From contig OZ242303.1 of assembly GCA_965207945.1 (NCBI GenBank), positions 1,426,001-1,490,000 on the forward strand: a stretch of 64,000 nucleotides of DNA. The letters are read 5' to 3'. This stretch comes from JAAOII01 sp965207945. GTDB taxonomy: Bacteria > Pseudomonadota > Gammaproteobacteria > CBDBNL01 > JAAOII01. This document shows, one piece after another, positions 44,475 through 53,820 of the stretch. Position numbers and translations under genes: made by a program. The notes beneath the pieces are model-generated. The model had not been told where the DNA came from. It searched no databases and saw only the letters and a list, made by a program, of their open reading frames with translations. Numbering within the stretch: position 1 is the stretch's first letter; each line of letters starts with the position of its first letter.

Positions 44475-47400
44475 TCAATTTGGCACTTGGTTGGTATTTA
44501 AGATAAATATTTCAATTTGGGATATTATGCTGTCGGTAATATCTTTTTCGTTATTTGCCAAGTAATTGGCTTTCCTAAGATTGTACTTGACTATGATTCT
44601 TAATTTAGCGCGAGATTTTTCTCTTATGTTCCAGTCAATTGTTGCATTAGACCTTAAGTCATTTAGTATAACCTTAGCTAACTTTATAAGCTCGTCATTC
44701 TTCAGTATGGCTTTATCGCTTTGATTATTGCTTTGATGATCTATGAGGATAGAATAAAGCGCGTAAACTTCTTCCGATGCCCCAAGGTTATTCCTTTCTT
44801 TCTCCCACTCTCTTAATTCCAACGCTAGTTCTATTAAGGAACTAATTAATTTATCTTTATCAGAAGAACGTTTTGTCGATTTATTTAGAATTGCAAATAA
44901 CTTGCTAGCAAACTTATCGCCAGTAACAAAATTATTTTTCCCCACATTAATGATTATAAGATGGACTAGCTTGGCAAGAATCCGCAATTCCAGATTAGGA
45001 CAATCCATCTCATGGATGCGCGCCAGTAGTTCGTCTGTCAGAAATTGCGGCTGCAGCTGGGCTTCCTTATCTTTATCATAAAACTCTGCTAAAGAACCTT
45101 TAACAATTGAATCATCTGCCATGTATAACAGTTCGTTGGATGATTCGCTATTAATTTCAAGCAACGCTAAGCTTTTTCTTAAGGTATGGAAAAATTCCAG
45201 GTTCTTGTTAGCAGCTGCTTTGGTGGATATCACCATAGAATGAGCTAAAGAAAAATTGCTAAGTAGACGAGTGAATTTATCAATAGAAAAATATAAGACG
45301 TATTCTTGCGCCCGCCTAATAATGGCAAGTCGTTGTTTTTTATTCGCTTGCGAATATGGTTCATGATTGAAGTCACAGAAAAAACCCAGCATTTTTTTAT
45401 GTTGCTGTTCCATTGTAGTTATTGCCTCTTGCATATCTTGTATTGGCGCCCCATCGCCTCCCCTTTTTATATAATCTTTGCTCATCTCATTCAAGTAGTC
45501 GCCAATGCCCATATAATCAGCTATGAGACCTCCTGGTTTGTTGATGCGAGCATTATTGACAATAGAAATTGCCTGCATAAGTTGCCTACCCTGCAACGGT
45601 TTATCCCAATATAGGACATCTAAACAAGCAGCATCAAATCCAGTTAGCCACATATCTCTGACTATCACCAATCTAAGCGAGTCGTTGGAATCTTTAAACC
45701 TAGCGCCTAATATCTTTCTTTCCTTTTGAGTAGTTTGATGTTTTCCCCAAGATGATAGTTCTTCAGTGGAAGGCGCCATTAAAACCTTAATCTTACCCTT
45801 GAGTATATTGTCGTCTTGCCATTGGGGGCGTAGTTTAATGATTTCCTTGTATAGGTCAACTGCGATGCGACGACTCATCGTGGCAATGATTCCCTTTCCT
45901 TGAAGAACCGATGAATACTGCTCAAAATGATTAACTATATCTTGAGCTATTAATTTTAATCTGCTGGGGTTGGCTAAAAATTTTTCCATTTTTTGCCAAC
46001 TAACAGTATTAGGATTCTTGCCAGAAAAATCCACCTCTGCAATATCTTCCTTTACTCGGTCCTCAGGGGCTATATGAATTTTGGTAAGACGCTTTTCATA
46101 ATAAACATTAACAATTGACTTGTCGTTGAGCGCTTGTTTAATATCATATATATCAATGTAGTCGCCAAATAGATTATCTGCCGAAGTATCTGCAGAATCA
46201 TCATGCGGATAATTGGGGGTGTAGCCAAAACCAAGGACGGTGGCATTGGGGAGAAAATTCTCTTTTAAGTAATTGGCGAATACTTTGACGTTTTTATCCT
46301 TTGTGTTGGCATTGCCAAATCCATAGCGACTGAGATGCACTCCATTTACTATGACAAAAATATTGTTCCTGTCAGATAATACTTTGGGCGCAGCTCCCTT
46401 CCCTGAATAAAATTTCTGGATGGTGGTGAATATTACCCCCCCTCCTGAAGTACTAAGCAGCTTTTTTAGGGATGAATGACTATCCGCCTGAATGGGTGCC
46501 TGATGCAATAACTGCTTGCCCCCCACAAATGTTTGGAATATCTGCTCATCCATATCATTGCGGTCGGAGATAAATACCAAAGTGGGATTTTGCGCTGGCG
46601 AATTCCTGATTATCTTGCCAGCATAAAATAGCATGGTAAGAGCGTTATCAGTACCGTAAGTGTGGCAAAGAATGCCTCCTTTTTTGTTTCCTGAGCCCTG
46701 TAATTGCTGTACTTCTTGAATATTCACCTTGGGAGAGTATTTGCGCTTATGCGATTTAGCGCCTACTGGCGGAATATAAGAGCCGATATTTATCTCAGAT
46801 AAGCCATAGTAGCTTTTGTCTACTTCGTCCATTGCAATATCAGCAGCATTAATAGTTGAAGCAATCGCACGATTAACTCCATAGTATTGATGATAAGTTC
46901 CTATGTCTTTTACAAGAATATTTGTCATCATTTGGTTCTTATCGCTATAAACCTGTTTGTTACAAAAAACTATAAAGTTTCTAATATAGTCCAGCAGGAC
47001 TTCGGGGGACAACATCTCGTTGATTAATGTTGTGAGTTGTTGCTCAGCATTCTCACTTTCACCTGCGGGGCTTTTCCAAATCATAGGATGACGAGCATCC
47101 GTAAAAACTGAGCTGAATAGCGTTTGCTCATTATCAGAAATAACTGAAAAACAGTTATAGCAAAATAATGACGGGGCTATAGCTAAGTTAGGAGCGAAAT
47201 TTGCGGAGGATGCCTCCAAAGAATATGCGCTGTTGCCGAACTTATCAACTAATCTGGCGCGTGGATCGCCAAACTCCATAACTACAAGTGGTAACCCATT
47301 AATCATTATGACGAGGTCTGGCTTATACAGTAGATTGCCTTTCTTGATAGTTAGGTTGCTACAAATTGATAGATGGTTACGGCGCGGGTTATAAAAGTCA

Positions 47401-47732
47401 ATTAAATTAATTGAACCGCCTCGCTCAACACCTTCGTCTTGATAGAAGATAGAAGTTCCTTGATTAAGCATTTTATGAAATGCTTCGTTTGCTTCCATAA
47501 GATTCTGACGAGCAATATCAAGCACGTTAGTAAATGCATCTTTCCTCAATTCTGCTGGAGAGGATGAGTTGAGTTTATCTATGGCTGATTGAAGATGTGA
47601 AGTGAGAATGACCGAAGAGGGTTCTTCACTTGCTAATTCATGTTGCTGCTGAGCAGAAAGATTAATATAACCATGCTTTTCCAAAAGCTCAATGGCTAAG
47701 TTAATAGCTCCTGCTTTTTTATGATCGGACAT
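44475..47732 (-). CDS. hsdR: Type I restriction subunit HsdR with degenerate catalytic motifs
   Basis: Full-length 1085-residue HsdR homologue, uninterrupted. Family blocks remain: PDLVIMINGLPLVVME, SDRNDMDEQIFQTF, GGVIFTTIQKF, MSRRIAVDLY and VRDMWLTGFDAACLDVLYWDKPL. The active-site positions inside or beside them are changed. The nuclease ExK reads E153-F-G155 (Lys lost). Walker A, normally GSGKS, reads GTDNA at 360-364. The DEAH box reads NGVH at 463-466. Motif III FTGTP reads FGYTP. Motif VI ARVNR reads SIVNN at 723-727. Flanking matches on both sides rule out local frameshifts. I infer no nuclease or translocase activity, with the fold kept. It is last in hsdM-hsdS-hsdR, separated from hsdS by 254 bp. 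Whether it still binds the methyltransferase is unknown. Confidence 0.88.
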   Translation of the reverse strand: MSDHKKAGAINLAIELLEKHGYINLSAQQQHELASEEPSSVILTSHLQSAIDKLNSSSPAELRKDAFTNVLDIARQNLMEANEAFHKMLNQGTSIFYQDEGVERGGSINLIDFYNPRRNHLSICSNLTIKKGNLLYKPDLVIMINGLPLVVMEFGDPRARLVDKFGNSAYSLEASSANFAPNLAIAPSLFCYNCFSVISDNEQTLFSSVFTDARHPMIWKSPAGESENAEQQLTTLINEMLSPEVLLDYIRNFIVFCNKQVYSDKNQMMTNILVKDIGTYHQYYGVNRAIASTINAADIAMDEVDKSYYGLSEINIGSYIPPVGAKSHKRKYSPKVNIQEVQQLQGSGNKKGGILCHTYGTDNALTMLFYAGKIIRNSPAQNPTLVFISDRNDMDEQIFQTFVGGKQLLHQAPIQADSHSSLKKLLSTSGGGVIFTTIQKFYSGKGAAPKVLSDRNNIFVIVNGVHLSRYGFGNANTKDKNVKVFANYLKENFLPNATVLGFGYTPNYPHDDSADTSADNLFGDYIDIYDIKQALNDKSIVNVYYEKRLTKIHIAPEDRVKEDIAEVDFSGKNPNTVSWQKMEKFLANPSRLKLIAQDIVNHFEQYSSVLQGKGIIATMSRRIAVDLYKEIIKLRPQWQDDNILKGKIKVLMAPSTEELSSWGKHQTTQKERKILGARFKDSNDSLRLVIVRDMWLTGFDAACLDVLYWDKPLQGRQLMQAISIVNNARINKPGGLIADYMGIGDYLNEMSKDYIKRGGDGAPIQDMQEAITTMEQQHKKMLGFFCDFNHEPYSQANKKQRLAIIRRAQEYVLYFSIDKFTRLLSNFSLAHSMVISTKAAANKNLEFFHTLRKSLALLEINSESSNELLYMADDSIVKGSLAEFYDKDKEAQLQPQFLTDELLARIHEMDCPNLELRILAKLVHLIIINVGKNNFVTGDKFASKLFAILNKSTKRSSDKDKLISSLIELALELREWEKERNNLGASEEVYALYSILIDHQSNNQSDKAILKNDELIKLAKVILNDLRSNATIDWNIREKSRAKLRIIVKYNLRKANYLANNEKDITDSIISQIEIFILNTNQVPN

Positions 47733-47986
47733 TTATAACCCGCTCGCATTTGTTGTAGAAACGCGTGGCAAGGGCGGACACAGATTATCTGTCGCCCCCG
47801 ATATAAGCAAATCTACATTATTAAATAAACGCCTACTCTTGTATTGTCTTATGTTATTCATTATCCCCCCGATGCTGTAACACACAATTATTAAAATCTT
47901 ATCAACAATCTTATCAAAATTGTATAACTTAATAAGAACTGGCATTATATCACAGATTAAATAAAAAACATAGAGCAAAACATAGT
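47733..47986. other. 254-bp hsdS/hsdR gap with a bulged hairpin
   Basis: On the plus strand GGGCG, a 3-nt bulge GAC, ACAGAT, a single T, ATCTGT and CGCCC (about 47774-47799) form a strong hairpin that may end the hsdS transcript or modify read-through into hsdR. An 81-codon frame covers most of the gap but lacks any recognisable feature and is not called a gene. The spacing is unusual for a type I operon, where subunit genes normally abut. Confidence 0.45.
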
Positions 47987-49195
47987 TTAACCACGCATAA
48001 TCTTAATCTTCTTGTTCATTAACCGAGGCAAAAGTATATCGCGTGTATTCTCTAAGGTTAAGATTTGCTGACGGTTAGCCAAGATACGATTAAATAAAGG
48101 GCTAGTAATCATTGTAAATTTACTAATTACCTTTGGACTTGGTAAACGAAACTTCAGCAGCACGACAGATGAAAAAGCATGAAGAATAACCGTTCCTAAA
48201 GCATTTGATTTGATAGTGTTAATGATTTCTGGACGCTTGAATAACAAATACTTAAAGCTGAGGTTATTATAAATCTCATTCTTGGACGTTATTTTGCGCA
48301 GTCCCGATGAATAGGTGCCGCTTAGCCCATAAGCCACTTTACCTACGGTGCCATCAAACGAAACTAGTAGGTCATGCGGTTCACATTTTTTATTGGTAAG
48401 TTGCGATTTAATAAAAATATCAGCGCGAGCATGTTCCATATCCCTTACCCTAATATATCTAACCGTATCAGGGAGTTGCTCTTGGCAATAATTCTTGCTG
48501 CTAACTCGCGCCCCCGATTCAAAGTTATATATTTTAGTAAGATAGATATCCTCCCACCCCTGCTGGGCGTCTTGAATAAACCACTTATGAAAAAGAGCGT
48601 GGGCTATCTTTTCTAAAGTGATATTTTGCCGTCTTAATATTTCTATCTTATCTTCTAAAGATGCCAATACATCAATTATCTCTTCCTGTTCCCCTAATGA
48701 GGGCATTGACACAGGTATACTTAATAAATGAGATATTTTAATGCTTGGCTGGACTGTAATGATTAATAGATTCTTAACTAAGTTTATAAACTTCTGAGTT
48801 TTAAATAAGAATAACAAAAAATCCTGATATATAAGTTTTTTGTTAGCGCGAATTCCAATTACATTCTGAGCAATGCATATCTTTTCTTCAGACGGTGTCA
48901 AACAAAACTGAGGAACCGATGCCCCTACGGTAGAAAAAAGAATATCTTTATGTTGTGGATGAATGTCTCTAAACCAATTTTGGTAGCAGTCATCAGAAAC
49001 ATATTTTTGCTTTTCTTCGCTAAACAGAGGATACTTTGAGTTAATCTTAATTTGCCAACTTTCTATAAGACGATGTCCCGAGTTTGAATTAAAAGGGGGT
49101 GTCTTGCCTCTATTATCAATAATTTTTTCCACTATATCACTTAATGGCTGTATTCTCCAGTTTTTATTATCCTGATTATTGAGGCGTTGGTTCAT
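47987..49195 (-). CDS. hsdS: Type I restriction-modification specificity subunit HsdS
   Basis: Recognises the bipartite DNA target for the type I complex. The 402 residues have two target-recognition regions, each followed by a conserved helical spacer: MPSLGEQEEIIDVLASLEDKIEILRRQNITLEKIAHALFHKWF after the first, and ILANRQQILTLENTRDILLPRLMN at the end. Both look intact. The ATG at 49195 has its own promoter: -35 TTGTAA (49228-49233), 16-bp spacer, -10 TATAAT (49206-49211), 10 nt to the ATG. It lies 108 bp after hsdM. Target sequence cannot be predicted. Confidence 0.92.
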   Translation of the reverse strand: MNQRLNNQDNKNWRIQPLSDIVEKIIDNRGKTPPFNSNSGHRLIESWQIKINSKYPLFSEEKQKYVSDDCYQNWFRDIHPQHKDILFSTVGASVPQFCLTPSEEKICIAQNVIGIRANKKLIYQDFLLFLFKTQKFINLVKNLLIITVQPSIKISHLLSIPVSMPSLGEQEEIIDVLASLEDKIEILRRQNITLEKIAHALFHKWFIQDAQQGWEDIYLTKIYNFESGARVSSKNYCQEQLPDTVRYIRVRDMEHARADIFIKSQLTNKKCEPHDLLVSFDGTVGKVAYGLSGTYSSGLRKITSKNEIYNNLSFKYLLFKRPEIINTIKSNALGTVILHAFSSVVLLKFRLPSPKVISKFTMITSPLFNRILANRQQILTLENTRDILLPRLMNKKIKIMRG

Positions 49196-49245
49196 TATCT
49201 ATTGTATTATAAGATGTTTTAACAACCTTACAACATATAAGGAGT

Positions 49246-49262
49246 GCCTGTTGAATACAGGC
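49246..49262. other. Hairpin in the hsdM/hsdS gap
   Basis: Arms GCCTGT (49246-49251) and ACAGGC (49257-49262), loop TGAAT. Preceded by ggagt, giving the string gagtgcctg also present before the hairpin near 18118. Located just upstream of the hsdS promoter, so it could end hsdM transcription. Confidence 0.4.
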
Positions 49263-49303
49263 GGACTAAATAGAATAATGGGAATGAGGTTAGATAGTTT
49301 GCT

Positions 49304-50860
49304 CTAATCCTTGTACTTAATTTTATTTAAGCTTATTTTGATTTCTTTGTTTAATCTTGCCTCTTCTTTTAATTGGGCTTCCAGTTTTTCTTTTAATATA
49401 GCGTAAGAATTGCTGAAGTTGAAGTTGTCCTTTTCCTCTAACTGGGTAACATAACGTTTAGGATTTAAAATATAGTTATTTTTCTTCACCCGGCTAAGAG
49501 AAGCAGAGTTACAAAAGCCAGCAATATTTCTATATCTTTTCTTGTCGTTCTTCCATGCATGGTAAATATTAGTAATCTTATCAATGTCTTCGTCACTGAA
49601 TTCACGAGTACGACGATTAATTAAGCTGCCCAGATTATCAGCATCTATGAACAAAATGGAACTATCTTGAGGTTTAATCTTACTTTCTGTTTTTTCCTTG
49701 CGTGATATAAACCACAAACAAGCGGCTATTTGAGTGTTAAGAAAAAGTTTGGTGGGCAAATTTACTATGCAATCAACTAATCCTTTTTCAATGAGCTCTT
49801 TACGTATATCCTTGCCACCAGCAGTGTTTGAAGATAAGGAACCATTAGCCAAAACGAAACCTGCTGATCCACCCGGAGCAAGATGATGAATAAAATGCTG
49901 AACCCAAGCAAAATTGGCATTGCCGCGCGGAGGTTTGCCGTAAACCCAACGCGGGTCATCCTGTAGAATCTCGCCACTCCAGTCACTATCGTTAAAAGGT
50001 GGATTGGCAAGTATAAAATCCATTTTTTTATCAGCATGGGCATCTTTTAAAAAGGAACCCTCATTATTCCAAACAACCTGCGAGCTGTCTATGGCATGAA
50101 TAGCGAGGTTCATGCAACATAAACGATATGTTGTTTGATTGCTCTCTTGACCAAAAACTGAAATATCCTTCATCTTACCTCTATGGCGTCCAACAAAGTT
50201 CTCACTCATAATGAACATTCCTCCACTGCCGCAGCATGGGTCATATACTCTTCCCTTGAAGGGTTGAAGTATTTCAACCAAAAGCTTAACTATAGTTTTG
50301 GGGGTGTAAAACTGTCCTCCTTTTTGTCCTTCGGCAAGAGCAAATTGCCCTAAAAAATATTCATATACCCTGCCTAATAGGTCTTTTGAACGCAATGCCT
50401 CATCACTTATAGGGGCATCTTCTATTAGGTCTATCAATCCTGCTAATGCTGCATTATCAATGTTGCGTTTGGAATATACTTTTGGCAAAATACCTCTAAG
50501 GTCGGCGTTTTCACGCTCAATTGCTACCATTGCCGTATCCAAGTCCTTGCCTATATTGTTAGATCTGGCACGCTTTTGTAAATAATTCCAACGCGCTTTG
50601 CTTGGAACCCAGAAACAATCTCGCGCAACATACTCATCCGGATCTTCTGCTGACGCATACTGATATTCTCCTTTACCTGTAACAATCTGAGCATGAATCT
50701 TGAAGAAAGAATCTGAAATATACTTAAGGAATATTAGTCCTAAAACAATATGCTTGTATTCCGCTGCATCAATATTCTTACGTAGCTTATCCGCCGCTTT
50801 AAATAACTCGGATTCGAAACTCTGATAAGTAGATACAGGTTTCTTGTTAGTTGATAACAC
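49304..50860 (-). CDS. hsdM: Type I DNA methyltransferase subunit HsdM
   Basis: Adenine-N6 DNA methyltransferase of the type I complex. The 518 residues include the N-terminal helical domain FESELFKAADKLRKNIDAAEYKHIVLGLIFLKYISD, then GQFYTPKTIVKLL, the SAM motif VYDPCCGSGGMFI and the catalytic NPPF in DFILANPPFNDSDW. All key residues look intact, so methylation should work. The start is GTG at 50860. It is the first gene of the hsdM-hsdS-hsdR set and lies 92 bp downstream of glpD's stop on the same strand; a TATAAT-like region lies in that gap. Confidence 0.94.
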   Translation of the reverse strand: MLSTNKKPVSTYQSFESELFKAADKLRKNIDAAEYKHIVLGLIFLKYISDSFFKIHAQIVTGKGEYQYASAEDPDEYVARDCFWVPSKARWNYLQKRARSNNIGKDLDTAMVAIERENADLRGILPKVYSKRNIDNAALAGLIDLIEDAPISDEALRSKDLLGRVYEYFLGQFALAEGQKGGQFYTPKTIVKLLVEILQPFKGRVYDPCCGSGGMFIMSENFVGRHRGKMKDISVFGQESNQTTYRLCCMNLAIHAIDSSQVVWNNEGSFLKDAHADKKMDFILANPPFNDSDWSGEILQDDPRWVYGKPPRGNANFAWVQHFIHHLAPGGSAGFVLANGSLSSNTAGGKDIRKELIEKGLVDCIVNLPTKLFLNTQIAACLWFISRKEKTESKIKPQDSSILFIDADNLGSLINRRTREFSDEDIDKITNIYHAWKNDKKRYRNIAGFCNSASLSRVKKNNYILNPKRYVTQLEEKDNFNFSNSYAILKEKLEAQLKEEARLNKEIKISLNKIKYKD

Positions 50861-50952
50861 TCTTGTTTATAAAAAAATGAAAAATAAGATTATAGAATTA
50901 TAACCTTTATTAATAGTAAAAATTACTCATACAGATTAATTAATTTGGTGGC

Positions 50953-52494
50953 TTATTTGTTACAAATTAAGTATTGTTGGGCTGATGATTTGAATTCTTG
51001 TATCTGCTTGGTAATCCATAGATTATCCTTGCCCAGCTCTTGTGCCATTATTTTAATAACTTCCTCTGAACAGTGGTTTGCAGCTTTAGCATCCAATAAT
51101 AAAGAACGGGTGCGCCGCGCTAACACGTCTTCCGCCTTACGAGCCATCTCATAGCGCACTGCGGCAACAACTTGCCCTTTGGTGTAAGGTAATTTGGGAT
51201 GAATTGGCAATTTGTATTCGCTGCTTTCTTTCTCAATTATTGCCAATTGTGTGGCAGATTGATTCCATTTATCCAGGGATACCGCTTCCGCTTCAATTGA
51301 GCTCTTATTTTGAGGCATATCCTCCATAGCCATAGCCACTGCCTCTGTTGCAGTATTACGGTAAGTGGTCCATTTCCCCCCCAGAATACTAATTAACCCT
51401 GAATCGCTGCGTAGGACCTTGTGAGAGCGGCTAAGATTTTTGGTTAACATATCGGAGTTCTTGCTTGCCACCAGCGCCCTTTGACCAGCAAAAGCACTAA
51501 GCATGTCTGCTTTAGTGGGAGCATTGCTAAAATAGGCACGGCAGTTATCAAGTATAAAATCAATTTCAGTGCTTTGAGGTTGTGGTTGTTGCAGAGCTTT
51601 AGGAACTTCCACATCTGTCGTTCCTACCAAAAGGCGATTATGCCATGGCAGACAGAACATAACCCTACCATCAAAGGTCTTAGGAATTAACATGCCATTT
51701 ACCGAAGGCAGAAAACTATGCGGCAACACAATATGACTGCCCTGACTAATTGCCTGTTGTTTTATGCTGTTAGGGCTGTCCATATTGATAATTCTATCCA
51801 CAAAGGTGCCCGCAGCGTTTATAACATGGCGGGCTTTTATTTCATATTCTTGATTGGACTCAGAATCTTTTACTATGACTCCTGCAATACGTTCTGCAGA
51901 TTTACTTGATTGTTTCAGGACGCCTATCACTGGCATGTAGTTAATCAGATGTGCGCCAAGACCACTGGCTGCCTGCGCCATAACAATAGCTAAACGAGCA
52001 TCATCAAATAAACCATCGCTGTATGCTACTCCCCCTTTAATTCCAGCGACTTGTAAACCAGGGAGCATTTCGCAGGTTTGCGCTGCACTTAAATATTGAC
52101 TGGAAGATACAGCGGCATTGGAACCCGCCAGCATATCATATAAGAAAAGTCCCAGCCGATAAGTGGCAAGCTCGTAGCTTTTATAAATGGGGATGATAAT
52201 TCTTTGCTCACGCACTAAACTACTGGCGGTTTCTAGAAGCCCTGCCCTTGCAATTAATGAGCGGCGCACCATACTAACCTCAAATTGCTTGAGATAACGC
52301 AAGCCGCCATGAATCATTTTACTGCTGCGGCTTGAAGTGCCAGAAGCAAAATCCCCTGCTTCAACTAAAAGAGTTTTATAGCCGCGATTAGCCGCATCAA
52401 CGGCGCATCCCAAACCCATGGCTCCCCCACCTATTATTACTAAATCCCAGGTAGTTGAAGTCCTAATTTCATTGAGTGTCGATTCACGCTCCAT
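50953..52494 (-). CDS. glpD: Aerobic glycerol-3-phosphate dehydrogenase
   Basis: FAD-dependent membrane-associated oxidation of glycerol-3-phosphate to dihydroxyacetone phosphate, passing electrons to quinone. The 513 residues show the dinucleotide fold DLVIIGGGAMGLGCAVDAANRG near residue 16, the GlpD hallmark SSKMIHGGLRYLKQFE, VINAAGTFVDRI and GGKWTTYRNTATEAV. Lies 12 bp after nrdB on the same strand, so probably co-transcribed, an unusual partnership. No glpF or glpK is nearby. Confidence 0.95.
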   Translation of the reverse strand: MERESTLNEIRTSTTWDLVIIGGGAMGLGCAVDAANRGYKTLLVEAGDFASGTSSRSSKMIHGGLRYLKQFEVSMVRRSLIARAGLLETASSLVREQRIIIPIYKSYELATYRLGLFLYDMLAGSNAAVSSSQYLSAAQTCEMLPGLQVAGIKGGVAYSDGLFDDARLAIVMAQAASGLGAHLINYMPVIGVLKQSSKSAERIAGVIVKDSESNQEYEIKARHVINAAGTFVDRIINMDSPNSIKQQAISQGSHIVLPHSFLPSVNGMLIPKTFDGRVMFCLPWHNRLLVGTTDVEVPKALQQPQPQSTEIDFILDNCRAYFSNAPTKADMLSAFAGQRALVASKNSDMLTKNLSRSHKVLRSDSGLISILGGKWTTYRNTATEAVAMAMEDMPQNKSSIEAEAVSLDKWNQSATQLAIIEKESSEYKLPIHPKLPYTKGQVVAAVRYEMARKAEDVLARRTRSLLLDAKAANHCSEEVIKIMAQELGKDNLWITKQIQEFKSSAQQYLICNK

Positions 52495-52506
52495 ACTGGC
52501 GAAGCG

Positions 52507-53721
52507 TTACTCGCCCCAATCTAAAGTTCCACCAGTTTGATAGTCAGTTACGCGAGTTTCAAAGAAATTCTTTTCCTTGCCAAGATCCATTACTTCAGAC
52601 ATCCAAGGAAAAGGATTGGATACACCGGGAAATTCTTCTGATAATCCAAGTTGCGCTAAGCGGCGATTAGCGATATGCTGCATATATTCTTCTACCATAG
52701 GAGCACTGATACCCAGAAGACCGCGTGGCATAGTGTCATAAGCATAAGTAATTTCAAGTTCAAGAGCTTCGTGAATCATCTGGATAACTTGCTTTTCAAA
52801 GGCGCTATCCCAAAGCCCAGGATTCTCAATTCTAATTTGATTGATGGCATCTATACCAAAATTGAAATGCAACGACTCATCGCGCATTATGTATTGATAC
52901 TGCTCGGCTATCCCAGTCATTTTATTGCGTCTACCCATAGAAAGCACCTGAGCAAAGCCAGTATAAAACCAGAGGGACTCCATGCATACATAAAGAGCTA
53001 TCATATTCTTTACAAATATACGGTTGCTCGCCATAGTTCCAGTACAAAAGTCAGGGTCTTCCAGTTGTTTGGTGTGTTGTAAAGCCCAAGCAGCTTTGTC
53101 GTGGACGCTTGGAACTTCGCGATATAAATTAAAAATCTCACCTTCATCCAACCCTAAACTTTGAACTATATACTGGAAACAATGCGTATGTATTGCCTCT
53201 TCAAACGCTTGACGCAACAGGTACTGGCGACATTCGGGGTTGGTAAGATGTTTGTAAATAGCAAATACTATGTTATTCGCGACTAAGGATTCGCTTGAAG
53301 CAAAGAAACCCAAGTTTCTTTTAAGCATTAACCTTTCATCATCGGTCAATTCTGTGGGATGCTTCCAGAGGTATATATCTTTACTCATTGGTATTTCGGT
53401 AGGCATCCAGTGGTTAGCGCAACCCTCTATGTATTTTTGCCATGCCCATTGATATTTGATTGGAACTAGTTGATTAACATCAGCGCGAGAGTTTATCATT
53501 GCTTTATCGTCCACTCTAACCCTTGATGCCCCTTGTTCTATTGCAGTAAAACTATTGACGGGTGCAGTATATTCCTTTGCGGGTGGTGTCACATTAGCTG
53601 TCACATCTCCTGCTGAAGCATCCACTGATTGCTGGATAGCATCTGCTTTATTATTTGTTATATCCCCTGTTCTTTGCTCTGACTTATCATCAAATAAGTT
53701 ACTTTTGTTTCCGTCTAACAT
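52507..53721 (-). CDS. nrdB: Class Ic ribonucleotide reductase small subunit
   Basis: Radical-generating subunit for deoxyribonucleotide synthesis. The 404 residues carry the ferritin-like ligands at E144, E175, H178, E248, E282 and H285. At the position of the radical tyrosine (E. coli Tyr122) there is F182, in EEAIHTHCFQY. The first ligand is Glu rather than Asp. Both are class Ic features; spacing of all six ligands and the Phe equals that of the Chlamydia trachomatis protein, which uses a Mn(IV)/Fe(III) centre instead of a tyrosyl radical. The C-terminal DYQTGGTLDWGE keeps the relay tyrosine. About 65 N-terminal residues are non-conserved. It follows nrdA by 99 bp. Confidence 0.93.
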   Translation of the reverse strand: MLDGNKSNLFDDKSEQRTGDITNNKADAIQQSVDASAGDVTANVTPPAKEYTAPVNSFTAIEQGASRVRVDDKAMINSRADVNQLVPIKYQWAWQKYIEGCANHWMPTEIPMSKDIYLWKHPTELTDDERLMLKRNLGFFASSESLVANNIVFAIYKHLTNPECRQYLLRQAFEEAIHTHCFQYIVQSLGLDEGEIFNLYREVPSVHDKAAWALQHTKQLEDPDFCTGTMASNRIFVKNMIALYVCMESLWFYTGFAQVLSMGRRNKMTGIAEQYQYIMRDESLHFNFGIDAINQIRIENPGLWDSAFEKQVIQMIHEALELEITYAYDTMPRGLLGISAPMVEEYMQHIANRRLAQLGLSEEFPGVSNPFPWMSEVMDLGKEKNFFETRVTDYQTGGTLDWGE

Positions 53722-53820
53722 GTCGTCTCTAATCTTTAATTACAATAATTCTTTAGCAGTATTTGATGTGAATGTGAATATCAATACCAATATCAGCATT
53801 AACTATTCGCTGATAAATCT

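Noticed and set aside
45000..47732. HsdR motif changes as local frameshifts or sequencing errors
   Set aside because: Good family matches lie immediately on both sides of each changed motif in the same frame, so compensating indels would be needed at every site.
47733..47978. An 81-codon frame between hsdS and hsdR
   Set aside because: No recognisable domain, no Shine-Dalgarno or -10 at its start, and it covers a hairpin; more likely spacer. A small antirestriction or chaperone gene was considered but nothing supports it.
42203..50860. A mobile genomic island
   Set aside because: tRNA-Asn borders the region, but I found no integrase, no transposase and no direct repeat of the tRNA 3' end on the far side.
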